7,405 nucleotides of DNA from NCBI GenBank assembly GCA_021818125.1, contig JAKAFG010000096.1, positions 1 to 7,405 on the forward strand, written 5' to 3'. Shown here piece after piece: positions 1 to 5,814 of the stretch. The stretch's first letter is position 1. Each line of letters opens with the position of its first letter. Below the pieces are notes generated by a model, which was not told where the DNA came from, did not search any database, and saw only the letters and a list, made by a program, of their open reading frames with translations. Made by a program: the position numbers and the translations under genes. The DNA is from Pseudomonadota bacterium. GTDB lineage: Bacteria > Pseudomonadota > Gammaproteobacteria > Acidithiobacillales > Acidithiobacillaceae.

Positions 1-262
1 GTTTTCCTTACCCGCTATGGCTTTCGCCACAGGGCCACAAGGACCCTTTTGGAGTCTGGATCATGCCTTCACCCTGGCCGTGAGGCTGTAGGTGGGAACC
101 GTCTGATCTCTACACCTTCCGGAACCTTTCCGGCTTGGCTCGGCGTTACCTCGGATAAACCAGGGGATTCGCCGAATTTGATTCCTGCCACCCTGCCCGT
201 TTCCCGGCAGGGGCTCGATTTGGGGACAAGACCGGTGCAATCAACCGCTCTGCCACACCTCC
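1..262 (-). tRNA. tRNA-Ser(UGA), split by a group I intron; 3' half cut by window edge
   Basis: On the minus strand, 262 down to 228 reads as the 5' half of a class II serine tRNA. It has acceptor strand GGAGGTG, T8 G9, a D-arm beginning GCAGAGCGG, anticodon 5' strand CCGGT and loop start CTT. It closely resembles proteobacterial tRNA-Ser(UGA), for example the E. coli gene from memory. The reading then breaks off into a group I intron and resumes at 6-1 with GAAAAC. Joining 228 to 6 gives loop CTTGAAA followed by the start of the 3' anticodon strand (AC, with CGG expected outside the window). This restores a 7-nt loop with anticodon UGA. The variable arm, T-arm, acceptor 3' strand and CCA are not visible, so serine identity rests on the 5' half and the restored loop. 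Confidence 0.85.
7..227 (-). ncRNA. Self-splicing group I intron (Azoarcus-like, IC3 type) in tRNA-Ser anticodon
   Basis: A complete 221-nt group I ribozyme can be folded by eye on the minus strand. The internal guide is GAG (216-214), pairing with exon CTT and ending in the expected U.G pair at the splice site. P2 is 212-206/197-191. P3 includes GGAA 185-182 with TTCC 98-95. P4 is TTCGGCG 176-170 with CGCCGAG 145-139. P5 is about 164-160/154-149. P6 is CCGGAA 133-128 with TTCCGG 124-119. P7 is GATCA 108-104 with TGATC 63-59. P8 is about 86-80/72-65. P9-region hairpins lie at 46-32 and 31-16, the latter with a GAAA tetraloop. The terminal G is at 7. From memory, the Azoarcus tRNA-Ile intron shares AAATTCGGCGAA, AACGCCGAGCCAAGC, GGTGTAGAGA and GTGAAGGCAT. 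P3 and P7 differ from it by compensatory changes, which supports a functional fold. No homing endonuclease is encoded. Confidence 0.92.
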
Positions 263-324
263 GTGGTCCTCTAGTTTAACGAAAGTGCTACCCGATGGGA
301 ATGGACGCAACACCGCTCCCCACT

Positions 325-345
325 AAAATCTTATATAATGATTTT
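325..345. promoter_or_regulatory. AT-rich inverted repeat over a TATAAT box (possible -10/operator)
   Basis: The plus strand carries AAAATC (325-330) and its exact reverse complement GATTTT (340-345). They flank the 9-base spacer TTATATAAT, whose first 8 bases are themselves palindromic. A perfect -10 hexamer TATAAT lies at 334-339 on the plus strand; on the minus strand the same DNA offers TATATA/TATAAG. The symmetry could be an operator shared by the divergent tRNA and exported-protein promoters, or simply a consequence of AT-richness. No -35 match supports the promoter reading strongly. Confidence 0.35.
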
Positions 346-445
346 CTTCTTGTTTATCGAGCAATTAAAAATACCTTGGTGCTGGCAACAACCCCCAGAG
401 GCTATACTACCCCTACGCTCATCTGGAGCGCGGCGATAGCAATAT

Positions 446-455
446 GGAGGAGAGG
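446..455 (+). promoter_or_regulatory. Shine-Dalgarno that fixes the start of the exported protein at 459
   Basis: The purine-rich run GGAGGAGAGG lies just before ATG 459 at good spacing. An in-frame ATG at 444 overlaps this run and has no ribosome binding site of its own. The downstream ATG also places the Lys-rich n-region of the signal peptide at the very N-terminus. Confidence 0.8.
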
Positions 456-458
456 TCG

Positions 459-1010
459 ATGTTCAAAAAAATGACAATAGCTGCCATCTTGGGGCTTGGT
501 TTGGCGGGGTCGACAATGGCTGTGGCGGCGGACGCCCCGACTGCGGCAGCAAATAGCACTGCCCAGGCTCCCGCCGCTGCTCCGGATTTCATGTCCTCTG
601 CCTGGGCGCAAAGTCTCTGCACAGCCTGGAACAACAGCTCGACATTGACCAAAAAGCTGGCCGGTTCCTGGGCCAAAAACAATGGTGGCAAAGGCTACAA
701 AGTGATGGAACTCTCCGACTCCGACATGAAGACCACTCCGCCTGTACAGCTCGAAATCGCTCTGAAGGGAGACAAAGCCGAGTGCATCTACGGCGGCCCC
801 ATCAAAGTCACCAAACTTAACTACAGTTACGACTACAAGATGTGGGCTACTACCCATAACTGGCACCACATGGGCTCGCCCATGATGGCCATGATGTGGG
901 GTGACTTGAAGTTCAAGGGTCCGAAAATGGAAGCCATGGAAAACATGGGTCCATTCGCTGCTTTCCTGAAACTCATCAAGGACGTGCCCGCAACGGTTCC
1001 AGCCTCCTGA
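459..1010 (+). CDS. Exported SCP-2 (sterol carrier)-like protein with Met/His-rich segment
   Basis: A 183-residue protein starting at ATG 459. Residues 1-24 form a Sec signal peptide: a basic start (FKK), a hydrophobic core (AAILGLGLAG) and an AVA/VAA cleavage site around 23-24. An Ala/Pro-rich linker follows to about 43. Residues about 46-173 look like a small SCP-2-like lipid-binding domain, with a predicted strand PVQLEIALKGDKAECIYGG and a closing GDLKFKGPKMEAMENM...FAAFLKLI that resembles the family's G-x-L-x-x-x-G plus C-terminal helix. This is pattern recognition, not a profile match. Cys54 and Cys109 could form a periplasmic disulfide. Residues 128-163 contain nine Met and three His (HNWHHMGSPMMAMMWGD), so metal binding is an alternative reading. 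Being next to hopanoid and outer-membrane lipid genes would suit a lipid carrier, but it is on the opposite strand with its own terminator. Export is well supported; the function is uncertain. Confidence 0.7.
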   Translation: MFKKMTIAAILGLGLAGSTMAVAADAPTAAANSTAQAPAAAPDFMSSAWAQSLCTAWNNSSTLTKKLAGSWAKNNGGKGYKVMELSDSDMKTTPPVQLEIALKGDKAECIYGGPIKVTKLNYSYDYKMWATTHNWHHMGSPMMAMMWGDLKFKGPKMEAMENMGPFAAFLKLIKDVPATVPAS

Positions 1011-1030
1011 TCGGCTGTCTCCGTAACAAC

Positions 1031-1067
1031 AAAAGGGCACCCCGGAACCACTGGGGGTACCCTTTTT
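1031..1067. terminator. Bidirectional intrinsic terminator between the SCP-2-like gene and gatB
   Basis: AAAAGGG..CCCC (1031-1043) pairs with GGGG..CCCTTTT (1054-1066), with one C/A mismatch and a loop of about 10 nt. The plus-strand arm runs into a five-T tract (1063-1067). On the minus strand the same stem ends in TTTT followed by GTTGTT. It lies about 20 nt after the stop of the plus-strand gene and about 24 nt after gatB, so it can end both convergent transcripts. Confidence 0.85.
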
Positions 1068-1090
1068 GCCTGAGCCAGGCTCCCCGCCTG

Positions 1091-2521
1091 CTAACTCTTC
1101 TGCAAACGCTCCAGCAGAATGGCGTTTACCTGATCAGGATTGGCTTTCCCCTGACTGGCTTTCATCACCTGACCCACAAAGAAGCCCAACAGTTTGTCCT
1201 TCCCGGCGCGGAAATCGGCCGCCTGTTGTGGATTGGCCGTGACAATGGCATCCACCATCGCCGCAATAGCCGCCACATCGGTAATCTGCCGCAAACCCCG
1301 ACCATCAATGATGGCATCCACCTCGCCACCGCGATAGAAAATCTCTTCAAAGATTTCTTTGGCGATCTTGCCAGAGATCGTCTGATCCGCAATACGCTGA
1401 ACCAGCAGACGCAGTTTTTCTGCAGAGACCGGGCAGCCCTCAATCTCAATGCCCGCCTTGTTGAGGGCGCCGAGCAGATCGCCCATGACCCAGTTCGCCG
1501 CCAGTTTACCATCCACACCGGCGGCCACCTGCTCGTAGTAATCTGCCAAGACACGGCCTGCGGTGAGCACCCCCGCGTCATAGGCTGTCAGGGCGTACTG
1601 ACTCATAAAGCGGGTACGCTTGGCATCGGGTAACTCAGGAAGGATGTCCCGTATCCGCTCAATACGCGACTCGTCCAGCACCAATGGTAACAGGTCGGGA
1701 TCAGGAAAATAGCGGTAGTCGTTGGCTTCTTCCTTGCTGCGCATGGAGCGGGTTTCGTCGCGATTGGCATCATAGAGACGTGTTTCCTGCACAATCTGAC
1801 CACCACTCTCCAGAATATCGCGCTGGCGAACGATCTCGTATTCAATCGCCTTTTCCAGAAAACGGAAAGAGTTGAGATTCTTGATCTCTGCCCGGGTCCC
1901 GTATGCCGCGCCCGGCCGCCGCAGGGAGACGTTGGCGTCACAACGGAAGGAGCCTTCCTGCATGTTACCGTCACAAATATCCAGATAACGCACCAGGGCA
2001 TGCAGTTTCTTGAGATACGCCACCGCCTCAGCCGGCGACCGCATATCCGGCTCCGACACGATTTCCAACAGCGGCGTACCCGCGCGATTCAGGTCGATGC
2101 CAGACTGACCGATAAAGGCTTCGTGCAGCGATTTACCGGCGTCTTCTTCAAGATGAGCACGGGTGACACCCACTACCTTTTCCACACCGTCAGCCAGTTG
2201 CACCGTCAGCGTCCCCTTGCCGACGATGGGCAGCTCGTATTGGCTGATCTGATAGCCCTTGGGCAGATCGGGGTAAAAGTAGTTCTTGCGGGCAAAAATA
2301 CTGTGCCGGTTCAGCTCCGCGCCAATCGCCAGCCCTAAGGCGATAGCCTTATCTACTGCTGCCGCATTGAGGACCGGCAGGGCGCCGGGCATAGCCAGGC
2401 AGACCGGGCAGGTGTGACTGTTAGGCTCCGCCCCGAAAGCGATCGGACAGTCGCAAAATATTTTGGTGGCGGTATTGAGCTGGGCGTGGACTTCCAGGCC
2501 GATGACGACTTCCCAGTCCAT
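1091..2521 (-). CDS. gatB: Aspartyl/glutamyl-tRNA(Asn/Gln) amidotransferase subunit B
   Basis: GatB is the tRNA-binding and kinase-like subunit of the GatCAB transamidosome in the cytoplasm. It activates Glu-tRNA-Gln or Asp-tRNA-Asn with ATP so that ammonia from GatA can amidate it. The 476 residues from ATG 2521 match the usual length of about 475. Visible hallmarks are the N-terminal IGLEVHAQL with Glu10 and His12 of the catalytic cradle, cysteines 23, 25, 38 and 41 (CxC...CPVC, a possible metal site), ARKNYFYPDLPKGYQISQYE at 77-96, Glu125, and the LLEIVSEPDMRSP block at 151-163. A C-terminal helical and YqeY-like tail (about 345-476) contacts tRNA. I chose ATG 2521 over an ATG 45 nt upstream because GGGAGG lies 7 nt before it and the protein then starts like its family (MDWEVVIGLEVH). 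It follows gatA after 2 nt and is the last gene of the operon. Confidence 0.96.
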   Translation of the reverse strand: MDWEVVIGLEVHAQLNTATKIFCDCPIAFGAEPNSHTCPVCLAMPGALPVLNAAAVDKAIALGLAIGAELNRHSIFARKNYFYPDLPKGYQISQYELPIVGKGTLTVQLADGVEKVVGVTRAHLEEDAGKSLHEAFIGQSGIDLNRAGTPLLEIVSEPDMRSPAEAVAYLKKLHALVRYLDICDGNMQEGSFRCDANVSLRRPGAAYGTRAEIKNLNSFRFLEKAIEYEIVRQRDILESGGQIVQETRLYDANRDETRSMRSKEEANDYRYFPDPDLLPLVLDESRIERIRDILPELPDAKRTRFMSQYALTAYDAGVLTAGRVLADYYEQVAAGVDGKLAANWVMGDLLGALNKAGIEIEGCPVSAEKLRLLVQRIADQTISGKIAKEIFEEIFYRGGEVDAIIDGRGLRQITDVAAIAAMVDAIVTANPQQAADFRAGKDKLLGFFVGQVMKASQGKANPDQVNAILLERLQKS

Positions 2522-2523
2522 AC

Positions 2524-3996
2524 TCAAGCCTCCCTCGCCTGCAAGGGCGGACGCGCGCGATGCCATTGGGTTTCCTGCTGATAGCGATGGGCCACATTGA
2601 GTAAGAGATCGTCGGCGAAGTAATCCCCCATCAACTGCATGCCGATGGGCAACCCGGCCGCAGTGAAGCCACAGGGAACGCTGAGCGCGGGAATGCCCGC
2701 CAGATTTACCGCGATGGTATAAATATCCGCCAGATACATGGCTACCGGATCCGCGTTTTTGGCCCCCAGCGGAAAGGCTGGGGTCGGGGTGGTCGGCCCG
2801 ACGATCACGTCCACTTCCGCAAAAGCCCGCCGGAAATCCTCGCGAATCAGGCTGCGCACCTGCTGGGCCTTGCGATAATAGGCATCATAGTAACCCGCAG
2901 AGAGCACGTAGGTGCCCACCAGAAGCCGTCGCCGCACCTCCGCACCAAAGCCCTCATACCGGCTCTGCTGATACAAATCGGTCAAATCGGCGGGGTTCGC
3001 CGCCCGGTGGGTGTAGCGCACCCCGTCAAAACGGGCCAGGTTGCTGGAGGCCTCCGCCGGCGCCAGGACATAGTACGTGCTCACCGCATGGGGATTATTA
3101 GGCAGACGAATCGACTGCACCGCGGCGCCCTGCCGGGCGAGCTCCGCAATACCCGCCTGCACGGCGGCCGCCACCTCGGGGTCGAGACCAGCGCCGAAAA
3201 ACTCCTCCGGAACCCCCACCCGCAAACCCTGCAAGGGACGATCCAGACCGCGTAAAAAATCGCTGGCGGCGGCCGGGTGACTGGTGGAATCGCGCGGGTC
3301 ATGCGCGGCCATCACGTTCAGCATCAGCGCACAGTCCTCGGCGTTACGCGCCATGGGACCCCCCTGATCCAGACTGGAAGCAAAGGCGATCATGCCGTAA
3401 CGGGAGACCCGGCCATACGTCGGCTTGATACCCGTGATGCCACAAAGGGCGGCTGGCTGGCGGATAGAACCCCCGGTATCCGTACCCGTCGCCACGGGGA
3501 TCAGGCCCGCCGCCACCGCAGCGGCAGATCCCCCGGAAGAGCCGCCGGGCACCATATCGGTATGCCAGGGATTGCGCACCGGACCAAAATAACTGGTCTC
3601 GTTGGAAGAACCCATGGCGAATTCATCCATATTCAGCTTACCCAGCATGACCATACCCTCTACCGCCAGCCGCTCGACCACGGTGGCGTTGTAGGGCGCG
3701 ACAAAATGCTCCAGCATTTTTGAACCACACGTGGTGCGTACCCCCGCGGTGCAGAAGATGTCCTTATGGGCCATGGGAATGCCGAGTAAGGGACCATCTT
3801 CACCAGCCGCACGTCGCGCATCCGCCGTCGCCGCGGCGGCGAGGGCTTTGCTCTCGGTAACCGTGACAAAAGCATTCAGTGCCGGATTGAGGGCGGAGAT
3901 CCGCTTTAACAACGTCGTGGTCAATTCTACGGAAGAAAAATCCCGCTCTTGCAGGCCCTGGCGGAGTTCCCGCAGGGAGAATTCGTGGAGTTCCAA
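2524..3996 (-). CDS. gatA: Aspartyl/glutamyl-tRNA(Asn/Gln) amidotransferase subunit A (TTG start)
   Basis: GatA is the amidase-signature glutaminase that releases ammonia from glutamine and channels it to GatB. The 490 residues match the family's length. The Ser-cisSer-Lys triad is intact: Lys78 in the HKDIFC motif, cis-Ser153 in GGSSGGSAAA, and nucleophile Ser177 in TDTGGSIRQPA. The following GIKPTYGRVSRYG (about 189-201) is the typical amidase-signature end. C-terminal landmarks are VGPTTPTPAFPLG and AGIPALSVPCG. Translation appears to start at TTG 3996: AGGAG (4007-4003) lies 6 nt upstream and overlaps the gatC stop, and the resulting N-terminus MELHEFSLRELRQGL is family-like. The stop lies 2 nt before gatB. 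The weak start and embedded ribosome site suggest its translation is coupled to gatC. Confidence 0.96.
   Translation of the reverse strand: MELHEFSLRELRQGLQERDFSSVELTTTLLKRISALNPALNAFVTVTESKALAAAATADARRAAGEDGPLLGIPMAHKDIFCTAGVRTTCGSKMLEHFVAPYNATVVERLAVEGMVMLGKLNMDEFAMGSSNETSYFGPVRNPWHTDMVPGGSSGGSAAAVAAGLIPVATGTDTGGSIRQPAALCGITGIKPTYGRVSRYGMIAFASSLDQGGPMARNAEDCALMLNVMAAHDPRDSTSHPAAASDFLRGLDRPLQGLRVGVPEEFFGAGLDPEVAAAVQAGIAELARQGAAVQSIRLPNNPHAVSTYYVLAPAEASSNLARFDGVRYTHRAANPADLTDLYQQSRYEGFGAEVRRRLLVGTYVLSAGYYDAYYRKAQQVRSLIREDFRRAFAEVDVIVGPTTPTPAFPLGAKNADPVAMYLADIYTIAVNLAGIPALSVPCGFTAAGLPIGMQLMGDYFADDLLLNVAHRYQQETQWHRARPPLQAREA
2529..2534 (-). promoter_or_regulatory. Ribosome binding site of gatB inside the end of gatA
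   Basis: GGGAGG on the minus strand lies 7 nt before ATG 2521 and within the last codons of gatA. It supports the shorter 476-residue GatB over a form starting at 2566 that would overlap gatA by 43 nt. Confidence 0.8.
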
Positions 3997-4002
3997 GTGT
4001 AG

Positions 4003-4007
4003 CTCCT
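4003..4007 (-). promoter_or_regulatory. Ribosome binding site of gatA overlapping the gatC stop codon
   Basis: On the minus strand AGGAG (4007-4003) shares two bases with the gatC TAG stop (4008-4006) and lies 6 nt before TTG 3996. No ATG or GTG gives a family-like GatA N-terminus, so this site decides the start. Confidence 0.75.
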
Positions 4008-4293
4008 ACTCGATAACTTTGGGGACGAGAAAAAGCCCGTGTTCAGCCGCCGGAGCACTGGCCATAAGCACCTCACGCTGATCATGATTGCCAACCGTGT
4101 CCGGACGCAAGGGCTGATCCAGATCCAGAGGATGGGCCATGGTCGGGACACCCGTTGTCTCAATCGCACGCAGTTCTTCCACCAACCCCATGATACGTTC
4201 CAACTGATCCGCCACTGCGGGTATTTCTGTCTGCGGCAGCGCAATACGGGCCAGATGTGCCGTGCGCCGCACGGTATCGTGATCGAAGGCCAT
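4006..4293 (-). CDS. gatC: Aspartyl/glutamyl-tRNA(Asn/Gln) amidotransferase subunit C
   Basis: GatC is the small scaffold that wraps between GatA and GatB and stabilises the complex. The 95 residues match the usual 90-100. The N-terminal DHDTVRRTAHLARIALPQTE is the classic GatC start helix, followed by a helix around LERIMGLVEELRAIET (residues 31-46). The mid motif is GVPTMAHPLDLDQPLRPD, and the C-terminal end FLVPKVIE is the conserved tail inserted at the GatA interface. ATG 4293 lies 2 nt after the mlaA stop, and the ribosome site (AAGGA) falls in the last mlaA codons. This ties the amidotransferase genes to the lipid-transport genes upstream. The order C-A-B is usual; the company is not. 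Confidence 0.95.
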   Translation of the reverse strand: MAFDHDTVRRTAHLARIALPQTEIPAVADQLERIMGLVEELRAIETTGVPTMAHPLDLDQPLRPDTVGNHDQREVLMASAPAAEHGLFLVPKVIE

Positions 4294-4295
4294 GA

Positions 4296-5102
4296 TTATG
4301 GATTTCCTTTTTTGCTCTCGTGACTCTGGGTGGCTTGATCTGGTGTGCTGGCCACCGGTGGAGGCAGTTGCAGGCCCTCCAGTAACTGGTTTTTACTGAC
4401 AGCCCCTCCGGAAATCAGATACTGCTCATGCTGTTCCCAGGCATTACGCATAAACACGTAAGGATTAACGGCATCCTGAACCATCTGAATGTTGGGCCCT
4501 TCGACATAGGCCTTGTTGATAATTCCCATACCCGTCAGGGCGTACTGAGCCGGAGCACTGGTCAGATAATATGCCGGCCCGGTAAAAATCGTCATCGCCA
4601 GACCGGGCAAACTGCGTAGTGAGCTGGGCCCATAAAACGGCAGCACCAGATAGGGTCCCTGCGGAACCCCCCAGACACCCAGCGTTACTCCCAGGCTGTT
4701 CTCGTGGTTGGGCAGATCCAGACGGTTAGCCACATTGAAGAGTCCACCCAGACCAAACACGGAATTGACGAGGAATCGGCTCAGATCTTCCATTCCCTGC
4801 TGACCACGCCCCTGCAGGAAATCATTGATAAAAATATAGGGCATATCCACATTGGAGAATACATTGCTGACCCCCTTGCGGACGAAATCCGGGGTCACTG
4901 TTTTATATCCGGTGGCTACCGGCTCCAGCACATAATCATAAAGACCCATGTTCAGATGAAACATCGGCCTGTTGATGGCTGCCAGCGGGTCTGCGGGAGT
5001 TTCCACAGCACCCTGAGGCCCATTTACCGTGGCACAGCCCGACAAAGTCAATACACCAAGGGCCAGCATCACTCCTGTTAAATACGCACCTGATCGCATC
5101 AT
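4296..5102 (-). CDS. mlaA: MlaA (VacJ) outer-membrane lipoprotein, phospholipid retrieval
   Basis: MlaA is an outer-membrane lipoprotein that, with porins, removes misplaced phospholipid from the outer leaflet and hands it to the periplasmic carrier MlaC. The 268-residue product has a lipoprotein signal with lipobox L20-S-G-C23. The residue after the Cys is Ala, not Asp, which suits outer-membrane sorting. Family motifs in order are DPLAAINRPMF (38-48), a VSNVFSNVDMP segment (78-88), INDFLQGRGQ (92-101), RFLVNSVFGLGGLFNVA (109-125) and TLGVWGVPQGPYLVLPFYGPSSLR (140-163). The C-terminus is a polar, disordered tail. Its ATG overlaps the stop of the upstream hpnM/mlaC-like gene by 4 nt (ATGA), with AAAGGA upstream, so the two are coupled and probably act as partners. 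No mlaFEDB transporter genes are in view. Confidence 0.94.
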   Translation of the reverse strand: MMRSGAYLTGVMLALGVLTLSGCATVNGPQGAVETPADPLAAINRPMFHLNMGLYDYVLEPVATGYKTVTPDFVRKGVSNVFSNVDMPYIFINDFLQGRGQQGMEDLSRFLVNSVFGLGGLFNVANRLDLPNHENSLGVTLGVWGVPQGPYLVLPFYGPSSLRSLPGLAMTIFTGPAYYLTSAPAQYALTGMGIINKAYVEGPNIQMVQDAVNPYVFMRNAWEQHEQYLISGGAVSKNQLLEGLQLPPPVASTPDQATQSHESKKGNP

Positions 5103-5767
5103 TGGGATCCTTTGGCGTACCCGGCAATTTGTGCTTTCAGATGCGCAACCAGTGCGGCAAAACCCTTTTTCTGCATAGTTTCGGTATATTCCGCCCGCTT
5201 CAGGGCAAGATCGCTGACCCCGTCGGCGAAGACATTAACGATGCGCCACTGATCCCCTTGCTTCTGCAGAATATAATCAAAGCGATGCACCTTGCCATTA
5301 TGCTCTGTAAAGGTACTGAATACCCCCTCCGTACCGGGATGCAAGGTTTCGCTCCGCATGATGGCAAAACGCTCCCCGTTGTAGCTGTCGAAACGCGCTG
5401 CATAAGTGGCTGCAGTGTAATCAGCAAGCACTCCAACAAACTCTTTTTGCTGTTCTGGACCAAGTTTTTCCCAATAGGCGCCCAGCGTCAGGCTGTCGAT
5501 TTGCGGATAATCAAAAGCGCTCTGCACCACCGGGGCGACAATGCGGTAACGACCACCGTAACCCAATCGGCTTCCACCCTGCATGGATTTGGTGAGGGCA
5601 GCATCCAACGCAGTGATGGTTGCTTCCGGCGTATTCGCAACAGTCGTCTTGGCCGTTGACGTTGTAGATGTGGATGCCGTTGGCGCAGTCATCGCCGCTG
5701 CGGAGAGCGCCGGGGTGATACCCGTCACCGCACAGGCCAACAGCGTTATTACGGATTTTTTCAGCAT
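5099..5767 (-). CDS. hpnM: Periplasmic MlaC/Ttg2D-family lipid carrier, HpnM type
   Basis: A soluble periplasmic lipid-binding protein of the MlaC/Ttg2D (toluene-tolerance) family. The hopanoid-linked branch is called HpnM, and the adjacent hpnH favours that name. Of 222 residues, about 1-24 form a signal peptide (KK start, hydrophobic ITLLACAVTG, ALSAAA cleavage region). A Thr/Ser/Ala linker runs to about 47. The MlaC-like domain spans about 48-217, with YRIVAPVV...FDYPQI, TLGAYWEKLGPEQQKEFV (94-111), YAARFDSYNGERF, and the signature QWRIVNVFADGVSDLALKRAEY at 173-194. GGAGG lies 4 nt before ATG 5767. It overlaps mlaA by 4 nt downstream. Family membership is sure. Whether its cargo is phospholipid, hopanoid or both cannot be read from sequence, and mlaC would be an equally acceptable symbol. 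Confidence 0.9.
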   Translation of the reverse strand: MLKKSVITLLACAVTGITPALSAAAMTAPTASTSTTSTAKTTVANTPEATITALDAALTKSMQGGSRLGYGGRYRIVAPVVQSAFDYPQIDSLTLGAYWEKLGPEQQKEFVGVLADYTAATYAARFDSYNGERFAIMRSETLHPGTEGVFSTFTEHNGKVHRFDYILQKQGDQWRIVNVFADGVSDLALKRAEYTETMQKKGFAALVAHLKAQIAGYAKGSQ

Positions 5768-5785
5768 AATTCCTCCAGATCCATC

Positions 5786-5806
5786 CCGAATTCAATGACG
5801 ATTCGG
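5786..5806. promoter_or_regulatory. Hairpin in the hpnH-hpnM gap
   Basis: CCGAAT (5786-5791) and ATTCGG (5801-5806) are perfect inverted repeats around a 9-base loop in the 47-nt spacer. No T-run follows on the minus strand, so it is not a classic terminator. It could mark an mRNA processing or stability site, or be chance. Confidence 0.35.
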
Positions 5807-5814
5807 AACTTATC

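Larger units (their letters stand above)
263..458. other. Divergent intergenic region between tRNA-Ser and the exported SCP-2-like gene
   Basis: This stretch of about 196 bases contains no convincing gene. It must hold the promoter of the tRNA on the minus strand and that of the plus-strand gene starting at 459. The segment from about 321 to 373 is strikingly AT-rich against a GC-rich background and contains TATAAT at 334-339. A second -10-like hexamer, TATACT, lies at 403-408. No good TTGACA-type -35 box sits at the usual 16-18 bp from either hexamer. For the tRNA, a TAAACT hexamer on the minus strand shortly before the gene is a weak -10 candidate. Confidence 0.6.

Noticed and set aside
1..260. 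A riboswitch or tmRNA reading of the structured left edge
   Set aside because: The region is highly structured, but the minus strand gives specific group I blocks and a tRNA 5' half that neither alternative explains.
49..279. Plus-strand open frame of 76 codons
   Set aside because: It lies antisense to the intron and tRNA 5' exon, has no ribosome site and a low-complexity, unfamily-like product. The RNA structure explains the sequence.
376..408. TTGGTG ... TATACT as a sigma-70 promoter for the exported protein
   Set aside because: The spacer is 21 bp and the -35 match is poor. It is mentioned only as a possible -10-like hexamer.
402..1040. Minus-strand 212-codon frame opposite the exported protein
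   Set aside because: The plus-strand frame has a ribosome site, signal peptide and coherent domain. The antisense frame has none and runs into the terminator stem.
2522..2566. Longer GatB starting at 2566
   Set aside because: The added 15 residues are not GatB-like, would overlap gatA by 43 nt, and a good ribosome site stands before ATG 2521.
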